The notes under the pieces were generated by a model. The model made no database searches. It was given only the letters and a program-made list of their open reading frames with translations, and was not told the origin of the DNA. A program made the position numbers and the translations under genes. 64,000 nucleotides of DNA from JACOTV01 sp964579395. Lineage in GTDB: Bacteria > Patescibacteriota > Microgenomatia > UBA1406 > GWC2-37-13. This document shows, in pieces, positions 18,003 to 25,679 of the stretch. The stretch lies in NCBI GenBank assembly GCA_964579395.1, contig CAZOFT010000006.1, forward strand, positions 27,892 to 91,891. The letters are read 5' to 3'. The number at the start of each line of letters is the position of its first letter. Within the stretch, counting starts at the first letter, position 1.

Positions 18003-18500
18003 TTAGGAGTTTTTGGTCCACCATTCTGGACTAGTTACTTCCATAAACTGTCCAGAATTAAATTCATATGTGTATTCAGCAAGATTCTTGATATCGCCTT
18101 GGTCTAATCTATTTTTTATAGTCTCAAGAGCTAAGTCTTCTAGGTCTTTTTCAGTAATATGTGGCATTGCAAAAAGTGCTAGCCCAGCAACTGCGAAGGC
18201 AAAACCTAATACAGTTTGTTTTTGCTTTACGATGTATCGTGCTATTGATCCAAACCTATTTGGAAAAAGTTCAAAACCAACACTGTGTGAATGAATCTCA
18301 TAACCCTTGTAATCTAAAGCGGTTTTGTACTCATTCAACAGTTTTAAAATATCATCCTTCGAGTAACGGCGGTCACCTCGTTCATTTACTTTAACCGCCT
18401 TTAGCCTGCCACTTCTATCCCACCTGCGAAGAGTTTCAGGATGTAAGCCAAGCATTTCAGCAGCCTCTTGTAATGTAATAAGATCAGGTTGAGTTTTCAT
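18003..18500 (-). CDS. Membrane-anchored MerR-type HTH protein
   Basis: 165 residues. A MerR/excisionase-type HTH (about 8-55; EAAEMLGLHPETLRRWD, GRLKAVKV, DRRYSKDD) is followed by a linker, one membrane segment (about 96-112) and a short C-terminal tail of about 50 residues. A DNA-binding regulator tethered to the membrane is unusual. Of 44 aligned HTH residues, 26 are identical to the small HTH protein at 20931-21119. Its stop lies 1 bp before the STAND start, so the two are one operon. A consensus promoter overlapped by a TTAGTATAA motif precedes it. Confidence 0.8.
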   Translation of the reverse strand: MKTQPDLITLQEAAEMLGLHPETLRRWDRSGRLKAVKVNERGDRRYSKDDILKLLNEYKTALDYKGYEIHSHSVGFELFPNRFGSIARYIVKQKQTVLGFAFAVAGLALFAMPHITEKDLEDLALETIKNRLDQGDIKNLAEYTYEFNSGQFMEVTSPEWWTKNS

Positions 18501-18507
18501 ATACTTT

Positions 18508-18576
18508 CTTATACTAACTTAAACAATGAAAAAATAGTTATTTTCTATTTATACTAAACCAGAAAAGTTCTGTCAA
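18508..18576 (-). promoter_or_regulatory. Promoter and repeated TTAGTATAA motif of the MerR-STAND operon
   Basis: Minus-strand -35 TTGACA (18571-18576), 17-bp spacer, -10 TATAAA (18548-18553). TTAGTATAA occurs twice in the gene-sense direction: over the -10 box (18548-18557) and 7 bp before the ATG (18508-18517, TTAGTATAAG). The same 10-mer precedes the homologous gene at 20931. Likely an autoregulatory site. Confidence 0.7.
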
Positions 18577-18624
18577 TAGTTTTTGAACTAATCCCTGAAG
18601 TGCTAAAAATTAGGAGAGGGGCTT

Positions 18625-18634
18625 ATCCTGCAAA
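18625..18634. repeat. Candidate right attachment core of element 1
   Basis: ATCCTGCAAA, matching tRNA-Glu positions 8583-8592 in direct orientation; with flanks, 14 of 16 bases agree (CT.ATCCTGCAAA.C). It lies in the gene-free gap between the two recombinase segments, as expected of a right end, but it is short and no tRNA 3' half follows. Confidence 0.35.
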
Positions 18635-18729
18635 ACTGTAGTTAGGGACTTGGATATTAAATTGTTGGAATGTTTCGTATAATCTAGTGAAGTAAGTAGA
18701 TATAGAGTTCCATTCTAGTCTTAACTGGC

Positions 18730-20487
18730 TCACAATTCAGCATTTCTGACTTCGAACTTCCCTTCCTGGGCAAGTCGAGTCAGCATATCCTGTGGCAATC
18801 TTAAATCTATCCTGATTTGGTAAGGTATCTTCTGGTCGTCTTTCTTTCTACCTGCGATTTTATCTTTTTTAGTTGCTTTTCGTGTATAAATGTTAATCCT
18901 GTCGACAAGTATGTGAATTAACTCGGATATTTCTTGCCTATCTTTCATTTTACCCTCTAGATAAGATTTGTATTTCTTAGCAAAAACTTTTAGGGTTCGA
19001 GTATAAATATCTGATAGCTTACCTTCGCTAATTTGAAATTCGATATTAGATAAATCTCTATTTAATTCAGCCTCGCGTTGTTTAGCTCTAGCCATTCTTT
19101 CGTCAAATTCTGGGGTTTTGATATAGCCTACTTCATGTTGATGTTTCAACGCTTCGCGGCGTTCGGGTATACCATTCAATTCACGGATAAGATGTGTCAT
19201 TTGCCGTTCTAGGTGCTTCTTGTTGGCTTTAGTTGATTCGAGTGAATTGACATGATTGTAGACGCTTTTGGGGTCGCTTAATAAGTCCTTTATGAAGTCT
19301 GTTACAAATTGTTCGATTTCGTCGGCTGGGAAGGGAATGGCACTACATATAGTCGAGTATTTCTTTGAATTTTTTCCACCACAATGATAGTAATACATTC
19401 GTTTTCCGTTTTTCTTTTTACTCGTACCACTCCAATTCAAAGGCTCACGGCTCGAATATGCGTCGTAACAAGCGTGGCACTTTAATAAACCAGATAGCAG
19501 GTAAAAGTGATTATCAGCCGTTTTAGTACTATTACGTAACGCCACTTCTTCACGAATCCGCTTTTGGGCTAGCTCGTATGTAACCCTTTCGATAATTGGT
19601 TCATGCCTATGTGGAGATATTTCCCATTCTGTCTTTTCGATTCGTTTGTTATTTTTTGACTTACCGAAATAATAAATCCCTATATATCTTTCGTCCTTAA
19701 TTATGCTTAAAACGCTACCAGCAGTCCAAAATGTTGGCTCATTAACCTTATTATTACCTTTAGCGCGCTTGCCATGAAAGATTGCCGAAGGTAAGGGTGT
19801 AAGAATCTTTTTACTAGACAGATAATCTGCAATTTGCTGTGTATTTTTCTTTTCAATGATAAAAAGGTCGAAGATTTCCCTTACCACCTCGGCTTCTTCT
19901 TCAAAAATAATTAACTGTTTCGTTGCATTCTTCTTGTATCCATACGGTGCGTGTGCGCCCATATAAACACCTTTGTTTCTGGCCTGTTTTCTGCCAGCCT
20001 GCGTTCTTGCTTTCGTTGTTTCTATTTCAAGTTCGGCGATAACCCCTATTATCCCTAACATAGCCTTACCAAACGGGGTAGAAGTGTCTATGCTTTCGTT
20101 TGCAGATATAAATTGAATATCGTATTGTTCGAAATAATCTATTACGTCAAGTAAAATACGTAATCGTCGGGCGAATCTATCTATGCGGTAAACCGCCACG
20201 ATATCAAAGGGTTTTGCGCCGTCTGGCGCATTTTCAATATCTTCTTTCATTCTTAGAAATGCTGGCCGTTCGTCCAAAGTCGTTGTCCCACTGATTCCTT
20301 CGTCTTTATAAATATATTGTTCTCCCGCCAATATCATGGCCTGTTCTCCATTTTCTAACTGACCCTTAGAGGTAAAAATTCCTTCTATTGCCGCTTGCTG
20401 TAAGTCCAAACCATACTTTTCTGTCTGGTCTTCGGTTGATACACGAAGGTACATAGCGGCGCGAATTTGGCTGGTTTGATTATTCAT
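18730..20487 (-). CDS. Large serine recombinase (element 2)
   Basis: 585 residues. The resolvase domain has catalytic Ser17 in YLRVSTEDQ and the motif YRIDRFARRL. The recombinase domain (GAHAPYGYKK ... TAGSVLSIIKDERYIG) is followed by a zinc ribbon (CHACYDAY ... YYHCGG), a coiled coil and a C-terminal helical region. It is only distantly like recombinase 1. Its 3' end lies on the element's left attachment arm, the usual position for a phage- or ICE-type integrase. It overlaps the upstream 133-residue gene by 8 bp. Confidence 0.95.
   Translation of the reverse strand: MNNQTSQIRAAMYLRVSTEDQTEKYGLDLQQAAIEGIFTSKGQLENGEQAMILAGEQYIYKDEGISGTTTLDERPAFLRMKEDIENAPDGAKPFDIVAVYRIDRFARRLRILLDVIDYFEQYDIQFISANESIDTSTPFGKAMLGIIGVIAELEIETTKARTQAGRKQARNKGVYMGAHAPYGYKKNATKQLIIFEEEAEVVREIFDLFIIEKKNTQQIADYLSSKKILTPLPSAIFHGKRAKGNNKVNEPTFWTAGSVLSIIKDERYIGIYYFGKSKNNKRIEKTEWEISPHRHEPIIERVTYELAQKRIREEVALRNSTKTADNHFYLLSGLLKCHACYDAYSSREPLNWSGTSKKKNGKRMYYYHCGGKNSKKYSTICSAIPFPADEIEQFVTDFIKDLLSDPKSVYNHVNSLESTKANKKHLERQMTHLIRELNGIPERREALKHQHEVGYIKTPEFDERMARAKQREAELNRDLSNIEFQISEGKLSDIYTRTLKVFAKKYKSYLEGKMKDRQEISELIHILVDRINIYTRKATKKDKIAGRKKDDQKIPYQIRIDLRLPQDMLTRLAQEGKFEVRNAEL
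18731..18758. repeat. Left attachment site (core plus inner arm) of element 2
   Basis: CAC core, AATT, then the 21-bp arm beginning CAGCATTTCTGAC and ending GAACT. It overlaps the last codons of recombinase 2. Read from outside to inside, it matches the right arm at 19 of 21 bases. Confidence 0.75.
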
Positions 20488-20881
20488 GGTCGTTATTATT
20501 AGTTCCTGGTATGTTGTCCTTATCTATCACTTTGTTTTTTGCTCGGAATTCGCTAGTTATTTTGTGAAGTAATTGCTTATCTTCGCTTTCCGACGACCTT
20601 ACTACTACTTCTAGCCTCTGTACGCCCGTTTTTTGTTTGAAGTTAATCGAATACTTATTAAGCGCAAGGATATCCATTAAAACGCCACCTAACGCCTCTA
20701 AATCCTCGTCCTTGTAGGGTTCTTCCATGTCTTGAAACCGACTAGATTTGAAGATTTTATAGGGAATGCCCCAGCGATAACCACATCCGTTGCGAACGAA
20801 ATAAACCGCCATTAAATCGTCGGAATTAAATATCTCGTCCGCAAAGTCGGGTAGTTCGTATTTTTTGTTTTTCTTATTCAT
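20480..20881 (-). CDS. Hypothetical protein coupled to recombinase 2
   Basis: 133 residues from the ATG at 20881 (preceded by TAGGAATT); the frame could extend to 20896. Acidic N-terminus (YELPDFADEIFNSDD) and a mixed alpha/beta body; no recognised domain. The 8-bp overlap with the recombinase start implies translational coupling, and a directionality or accessory role is possible. It is divergent from the MerR-type gene across about 50 bp. Confidence 0.65.
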   Translation of the reverse strand: MNKKNKKYELPDFADEIFNSDDLMAVYFVRNGCGYRWGIPYKIFKSSRFQDMEEPYKDEDLEALGGVLMDILALNKYSINFKQKTGVQRLEVVVRSSESEDKQLLHKITSEFRAKNKVIDKDNIPGTNNNDHE

Positions 20882-20889
20882 AATTCCTA

Positions 20890-20928
20890 TTACCAATTAT
20901 AGCCTAAAGATGTATAATTTAGTATAAG
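20890..20928 (+). promoter_or_regulatory. Promoter and TTAGTATAAG motif of the second MerR-type gene
   Basis: Plus-strand -35 TTACCA (20890-20895), 17-bp spacer, -10 TATAAT (20913-20918). TTAGTATAAG (20919-20928) directly follows the -10, so transcripts should be nearly leaderless at the ATG at 20931. A TATAAT box in the opposite direction (20896-20901) may serve the recombinase operon, so the motif also sits upstream of that promoter. Confidence 0.65.
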
Positions 20929-20930
20929 TT

Positions 20931-21119
20931 ATGTCAGACAAAATAAAACTATTAAGAATAAGGGAAGCTGCCGAATTGTTGGGGGTAAACCCAGAAACAT
21001 TAAGGCGTTGGGACAACGAAGGCCGCCTAAAGGCCATTCGGATAGGTAAAAGACAAGATAGAAGATATAAGCCAGAAGACGTTCAAAAGATTATTGAAGG
21101 TAAAACAAACAATGCGTAA
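20931..21119 (+). CDS. MerR/excisionase-type HTH protein
   Basis: 62 residues that are almost entirely HTH (REAAELLGVNPETLRRWD, GRLKAIRIGKRQDRRYKPED). It is homologous to the HTH of the membrane-anchored protein at 18003-18500 but lacks the membrane part. The stop overlaps the start of the next gene by 8 bp. It could act as autorepressor, regulator of the nuclease-like gene, or excisionase for the divergent recombinase. Confidence 0.85.
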   Translation: MSDKIKLLRIREAAELLGVNPETLRRWDNEGRLKAIRIGKRQDRRYKPEDVQKIIEGKTNNA

Positions 21120-22596
21120 CGATACGGGAAATGCCGCACCAAAAATACTTTTTTCAGACCACTTCAATGTTGATAAAAAGGCACTCGACGAATATGGTGC
21201 TTTCGATATTTCATTAGTTGCCGATTTCCCCTTATTCATTGACCCTTTCCTTCTTTTTAATAGTAAAAAGCCAGAATACCAGCAGTTGCATGAAGGCATG
21301 ATTACCTATTTGCGATTCTTACGCGACAAGTCGGTTTCCCAGCCAATAGATAAAGGATTATTAGCCGCATGGTATCGTTTCAAGGAAGTAAAACAAAATT
21401 GGCTAGGTTTTTCTGTAGACGGAAATAGTGGTAGCGCGTTAGGGGCGGATTTTGCTAAAGTATTAAACGAAAACTTTGCCAAAATCTTCACTGATTACGG
21501 TCAAGAAAAGGTAACAAGAAGTTCTCACCTAGAAAAGTTATGTCTGATAAAGGACGGTGTCGGTAAAGACAATATAAGCGATTTCACAACTAATCTGACC
21601 CTCGACTTCTTACTACAATATACCCAGGCATTTGCCAAGAAGCATATTGACTCCACACTCTGCCAGGAATTTCGTATCCCGCGCGTTCGCTTTAATTATG
21701 AAACTGAATCGTGGGAAGAAGGTACTTACCTACTACCGTCTTATCAAAATGACTTCGTAATCTTGACCCCAAAAGACTTACTGACAAAAGATGAAACCTG
21801 GATAAATAAAAATGACTTAGTTGAAGATTTTTACAATATCCCGAACGCTATCTCTAATGATGAACTGCGTGCAAAAGTTAATAACTATTTTAGAAGCGTT
21901 TTACCACAAGACCCTAAAAAGAAGGATGAAAAAGATGCCGCTGTTAAGACGATACTGGCATTTCCCGAACTTATTGACTACTACATTAAACATAAAGAAG
22001 ACAATGGTGATAGAGCTACGAGCATTAGCGAACAAAAGGTAGCACATTCAGAGCTGATGTATGTTGACCAATTTACGGCTTTCGCAAAACTACTTGCCGA
22101 AAAGACAGACTTTTATAAAACACCGTATGATTCTTACGACGAAGCTATGCAACGAGTACAGTATCTAAAATCAGTTATTGAAAACAACGACGGCTATAGA
22201 TTCTTCTACGTAGATAACGAACCGATACGGCGAGAAGAAGATTTGAAAATTGCTTACCGCCTTACCTGGCGTGGTTCTACATTTGATTTTAATACCGAAG
22301 TAAACAATGGACGTGGCCCAGTGGATGTAAAAGTATCTAAAGGTTCAGCCGATAAGAGTCTTGTTGAACTGAAACTAGCTACAAATACCCAACTTGAAAG
22401 GAACTTGCAAAATCAGGTAGGAGTATATGAAGAAGCAAATGACACGAAGAAAAGTATCAAAGTTATTATCTATTTTACCTTTCAAGAACTGCGACGCGTT
22501 CAAGGAATACTTAAAAGGCTAGGACTAGAAGGAAAAGAAAATATCGTTCTGATTGACGCAAGAAAAGACAATAAGCCTTCGGCTTCAAAAGCCTAA
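21112..22596 (+). CDS. PD-(D/E)XK nuclease-like protein of unrecognised family
   Basis: 494 residues from the ATG at 21112, which has AAGG 10 bp upstream; a TTG at 21094 is also in frame. The C-terminal part has a clear PD-(D/E)XK signature, Glu396 (FNTEV), Asp405 (GPVDVK) and Glu419-Leu-Lys421 (LVELKLA), followed by the NLQNQVGVYEEA helix common in such nucleases. The N-terminal 380 residues (FDISLVADFPLFIDPFLLF ... HEGMITYLRFLRD) match no domain I know. It forms a two-gene module with the HTH gene. A restriction or defence role is inference. The stop overlaps the convergent hydrolase gene. Confidence 0.7.
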   Translation: MRNDTGNAAPKILFSDHFNVDKKALDEYGAFDISLVADFPLFIDPFLLFNSKKPEYQQLHEGMITYLRFLRDKSVSQPIDKGLLAAWYRFKEVKQNWLGFSVDGNSGSALGADFAKVLNENFAKIFTDYGQEKVTRSSHLEKLCLIKDGVGKDNISDFTTNLTLDFLLQYTQAFAKKHIDSTLCQEFRIPRVRFNYETESWEEGTYLLPSYQNDFVILTPKDLLTKDETWINKNDLVEDFYNIPNAISNDELRAKVNNYFRSVLPQDPKKKDEKDAAVKTILAFPELIDYYIKHKEDNGDRATSISEQKVAHSELMYVDQFTAFAKLLAEKTDFYKTPYDSYDEAMQRVQYLKSVIENNDGYRFFYVDNEPIRREEDLKIAYRLTWRGSTFDFNTEVNNGRGPVDVKVSKGSADKSLVELKLATNTQLERNLQNQVGVYEEANDTKKSIKVIIYFTFQELRRVQGILKRLGLEGKENIVLIDARKDNKPSASKA

Positions 22597-23459
22597 TCGC
22601 TTAGTACAAATGCTTCTACCTCGTTAGCTAAAATTTGTTCGAAGTCTTTATATCCATGATTTGCACCCACAATTAGCTTAGTCTGGCAATTTTGCATGTT
22701 TTTTTCTATAAGACTAAGTGCTTCTTCTGGGCGGTCGGGATTACTTAAATGAAAGTATTCGTCCTTCGAACCGACAATTACCTTAGTAGGAATAGAGATA
22801 CCTTTTAGGGCTGGGAAGTTGTAATCTGGCGTACAAAATTCGAACATTCTACCCAGGTCGTCTTGTTTATACCAGCTAACATAGGTTTTGTAAGATACTT
22901 CGATTGTTTCAAATTCCTTTGTAATAATTTCGCCGCCTTTTCCTTCGTCAATTTTTTTCTGTGCTTTTGCAATAAGTTCTTCAATTGGCGTTTTTGTGTA
23001 CGTTTTAAGAAGCCCTTTTTTATCAAAAGGTGAAAGTAAAATAAGTTTCTCTATTTTATTTGCGTGTTTCCCTTCGTGTAGGTAGCGGATTGCTTTCATA
23101 GTGCCGAGGGAATGCCCTTGTAAAACAATTTTCTCGTAACCTTTAGCAAGTAAAAATTCAATCCACGCGTCAATGTCTATAACCGAGTCTTCCAGTAGTT
23201 CATACCTTGCGCCGATTGTTTTTATACTACCGTCGACAGTATTAAAGTCTTTTATTTTCTCACACCCGCGCGTATTAACGGGAAGAAATGAAATAGCCTT
23301 ATCTTTTAGGTGATTTGCTAACACTTGTACGAAGCTGTTCTCGTAAAAATTACCTTCGAAGCCGTGAATATGTAATAAAACCTTTTTTTGCGAGTCGTCT
23401 GAAAAATACCCTTGAAGTAGTAACCCGTCTTTTGTGGCTGTTTGTACGAGTGATGACAT
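22593..23459 (-). CDS. Alpha/beta hydrolase (DUF1749-like)
   Basis: 288 residues. The oxyanion-hole region is HIHGFEGNFYENSF, the nucleophile elbow is GHSLG (Ser), and the probable acid and base are in GSKDEYF and GANHGY. Resembles the DUF1749-type hydrolases; the substrate is unknown. First of three tightly packed leftward cargo genes read outward from the right side of element 2 (order of transcription: dehydrogenase, hypothetical, hydrolase). Confidence 0.85.
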   Translation of the reverse strand: MSSLVQTATKDGLLLQGYFSDDSQKKVLLHIHGFEGNFYENSFVQVLANHLKDKAISFLPVNTRGCEKIKDFNTVDGSIKTIGARYELLEDSVIDIDAWIEFLLAKGYEKIVLQGHSLGTMKAIRYLHEGKHANKIEKLILLSPFDKKGLLKTYTKTPIEELIAKAQKKIDEGKGGEIITKEFETIEVSYKTYVSWYKQDDLGRMFEFCTPDYNFPALKGISIPTKVIVGSKDEYFHLSNPDRPEEALSLIEKNMQNCQTKLIVGANHGYKDFEQILANEVEAFVLSD

Positions 23460-23463
23460 AATT

Positions 23464-23913
23464 TTAAGTATAAAATTCTTCTTTAGGCGTAATTCCTTCT
23501 GGTAATTCTGGTCTATTGCCGTTTATGTATTCGTCGAACTTAGTTTTAGACCTTCGGTGCATTTCTTCATATCCAAGCATAACCAGACCGTCGCCAGCCG
23601 AGACACCGATACTATTTTCTACTTCAAAGTTTCGGAAGATTTTTACGTCCACAAGCGGGCCAGATTGCCACGATTCTAGTTTATCGAAAATCCAAACGTC
23701 GGACATAATATCGCCTTCGTTGTCCCATAAAATGATAATGTGATAGTTTCCCTTTTTCAGTAAGTTTACATTCTTCTCGTAGAGTTGCTTAATATGGCTT
23801 TCAATACAATCTGGCTTTGTTCGGCTTAACAATTTTTCTACGCCAATACATGGGTAAATGATAACTGGTATTTCGTTAATTACTACGTTTTTAGGAAAAT
23901 AGAATGACGCCAT
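23464..23913 (-). CDS. Hypothetical protein
   Basis: 149 residues, mixed alpha/beta, with an acidic segment (ILWDNEGDIMSDVWIFDKLESWQSG) and no recognised domain. It lies 4 bp from both neighbours (D-2-hydroxyacid dehydrogenase upstream, hydrolase downstream), so the three are one operon. No signal peptide or membrane segment. Confidence 0.65.
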   Translation of the reverse strand: MASFYFPKNVVINEIPVIIYPCIGVEKLLSRTKPDCIESHIKQLYEKNVNLLKKGNYHIIILWDNEGDIMSDVWIFDKLESWQSGPLVDVKIFRNFEVENSIGVSAGDGLVMLGYEEMHRRSKTKFDEYINGNRPELPEGITPKEEFYT

Positions 23914-23917
23914 ATTT

Positions 23918-24868
23918 TTACTTTGTTACTAAATTTATTGGTTTATTGGTAACGTAAGCCTCTACATTACTTGTTACCATTTCCGCTAAGTTTTCAAAAG
24001 ATTCTTTTGTGTACCACGCGCCATGTGGCGTAATAACTGTATTTTCTAGGGAAAGTAATGGATTTGATTTATCCCACTCGGCAAGGGTATCTAAGCCAGC
24101 CCCAGCGATTGTACCGTCTTTTAAGGCATTGTAGAGGGCTTGCGTGTCGACTATCTTACCGCGTGCCGTGTTGACTAACACCGCGTGTTTTTTCATTGTT
24201 TTAATCTGGTCTGTTCCTATCATACCTTCGGATTCGCTATTAAGTGGGGTGTGAAGCGACACAACGTCGCTATCGCTAAGTAGTTTATCTAAACTAACCG
24301 ATTCGACGTTAGGGATTGTTTTTGTCGAACGGTTGAAGGCTATAACTCGCATTCCGATACCATTACCGATTTCAGCTACACGTCTTCCGATACTTCCTAG
24401 ACCTATGACACCCAGGGTCTTACCTTGTAAATTAAATCCTAAAAGGGGTAACTGGGATTTGTCGGCGGGGTCAATTTCATAAGGTTTTTGTCTAACTTTT
24501 CTATCCATTTGTACCAGGTTACGAACTACTGCAAACATTAAAGCTATGGCATGTTCCGCTACCGCTTCGGAAGAATAACCAGGGATATTTGATATTAAAA
24601 TTCCTTTTTCCCTTGCGGCTTCTAGGTCTACTAAATCGAATCCTATTGAATTTATGGATATGTATTTAAGATTTTTAGCAGAGGACAGAACCTTTTTATT
24701 AAGCGGGGAAACAAAACAATCTGCGATAGCTAATTCTACGTCACTTAGTCGTGCAATCGCTTTTTCTTCTGTGTCAGTGTCGTTATAAATAGCGACTTCA
24801 CCGAGCTTTTTAAGTCGTTCGATATGACTTTCGTTAAGAAAACACTCATTTAGTACTGCAATTTTCAT
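23918..24868 (-). CDS. D-2-hydroxyacid dehydrogenase family protein
   Basis: 316 residues, full length for the NAD-dependent D-isomer-specific 2-hydroxyacid dehydrogenases. The Rossmann motif is GVIGLGSIGRR, the catalytic Arg is in NTARGKIVD, the Glu probably in DTLAEWD, and the His in TPHGAWYT. The HGAWYT context is like the phosphoglycerate/glyoxylate-type group. The exact substrate is unknown. A metabolic enzyme as cargo of a recombinase element is unusual. Confidence 0.9.
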   Translation of the reverse strand: MKIAVLNECFLNESHIERLKKLGEVAIYNDTDTEEKAIARLSDVELAIADCFVSPLNKKVLSSAKNLKYISINSIGFDLVDLEAAREKGILISNIPGYSSEAVAEHAIALMFAVVRNLVQMDRKVRQKPYEIDPADKSQLPLLGFNLQGKTLGVIGLGSIGRRVAEIGNGIGMRVIAFNRSTKTIPNVESVSLDKLLSDSDVVSLHTPLNSESEGMIGTDQIKTMKKHAVLVNTARGKIVDTQALYNALKDGTIAGAGLDTLAEWDKSNPLLSLENTVITPHGAWYTKESFENLAEMVTSNVEAYVTNKPINLVTK

Positions 24869-24936
24869 AATTTTATTTCAGGCAATATGTTTACTCTATA
24901 TTCTACCAAAATATAACCCAGGTGTCGCTATTGTGA

Positions 24937-25551
24937 TTATGCTTTTCTAGCTTCTTGTTCCTTACTTTTAACATAATCGTGATGTCGGTTAAGAAGTTCC
25001 TCTAATAATCTAGCTTCTTCTTCATTTTGTGGGGCACCGAGTTGGCTAGAACCTTTTTCCTTTGCTTCCGCTTCTTCCCGTTTTTCAAAATATCGACTTT
25101 TATCTAGCCACCACATAGCTACTTTAACGTTTGGCTGGATTGCATTAAGAAGAATATAGGTAGGTTCTTTAGTAATCGGGTGAATATATTCATAATAGCC
25201 AGGGTTACGCCCTACCGTAGCCCAGTACAAGACTTCTAACGCTACTATTTCTACGTTTGCTTTCGCCAGGCTAGCGACCCGTCGAAATTCTTCTGACTTT
25301 GCCATGTACTTTTGTCGTGTGTTTTCAGGGATTTGCGCCCATTCAGAGGCGTATTTGTAGCTTGCACCCAAAGACAAATAGAATAGAAAATTATGTAGTT
25401 TTTCGGCGGTTAGTTCTATTTTTCTGCCGCGACCTTTAGGGTCTTCTGCTTCCGACAGTTCCTTAGCGATTTTTCGATAAACACCGTCGGTAACATGCTG
25501 TTTAATGAAGTCGTTATCATGGTTTTTAGTTTTAATCAGTTTGTTATTCAT
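24937..25551 (-). CDS. Terminase small-subunit-like protein
   Basis: 204 residues. After a basic N-terminus, a helical region (LHNFLFYLSLGASYKYASEWAQIPENTRQKYMAKSEEFRRVASLAKANVE) resembles the HTH of phage terminase small subunits and related proteins that recognise DNA. The C-terminus is a charged helix. No large terminase or structural genes are present, so it may be a phage relic or a DNA-binding protein of the element. It starts 2 bp after the preceding small ORF. Confidence 0.5.
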   Translation of the reverse strand: MNNKLIKTKNHDNDFIKQHVTDGVYRKIAKELSEAEDPKGRGRKIELTAEKLHNFLFYLSLGASYKYASEWAQIPENTRQKYMAKSEEFRRVASLAKANVEIVALEVLYWATVGRNPGYYEYIHPITKEPTYILLNAIQPNVKVAMWWLDKSRYFEKREEAEAKEKGSSQLGAPQNEEEARLLEELLNRHHDYVKSKEQEARKA

Positions 25552-25553
25552 AT

Positions 25554-25679
25554 TTAGGCTGAAATGTACTTGTCGCCAGGCGAAAACAAGTTGCCACTGG
25601 TCGCATAGTGGAGGATTTTAATATCTATGTCGTCGTAGTAAAATTGAAGCGGAAGGATTTCTTGACGCTTTAGTTCCAT
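25554..25679 (-). CDS. Small ORF at the right end of element 2
   Basis: 41 residues from the ATG at 25679 (MELKRQEILPLQFYYDDIDI ... SPGDKYISA). The frame remains open upstream to 25958, but that part overlaps a host gene on the other strand. The start codon lies inside the right attachment arm, so the N-terminus depends on integration. The stop lies 2 bp from the next gene's ATG, which favours a real, coupled product. No family recognised. Confidence 0.4.
   Translation of the reverse strand: MELKRQEILPLQFYYDDIDIKILHYATSGNLFSPGDKYISA

Larger units (their letters stand above)
8583..18634. mobile_element. Integrative element 1 (boundaries tentative)
   Basis: An AT-rich block of about 10 kb beside tRNA-Glu. 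It contains a large serine recombinase at the tRNA-proximal end, small phage/ICE-like genes, an XRE regulator and a STAND NTPase module. The limits are set by a 10-bp direct match ATCCTGCAAA (14 of 16 counting flanks) in the tRNA anticodon arm at 8583-8592 and at 18625-18634. No displaced host tRNA 3' half is seen after 18634, so the right boundary remains uncertain. Confidence 0.55.
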
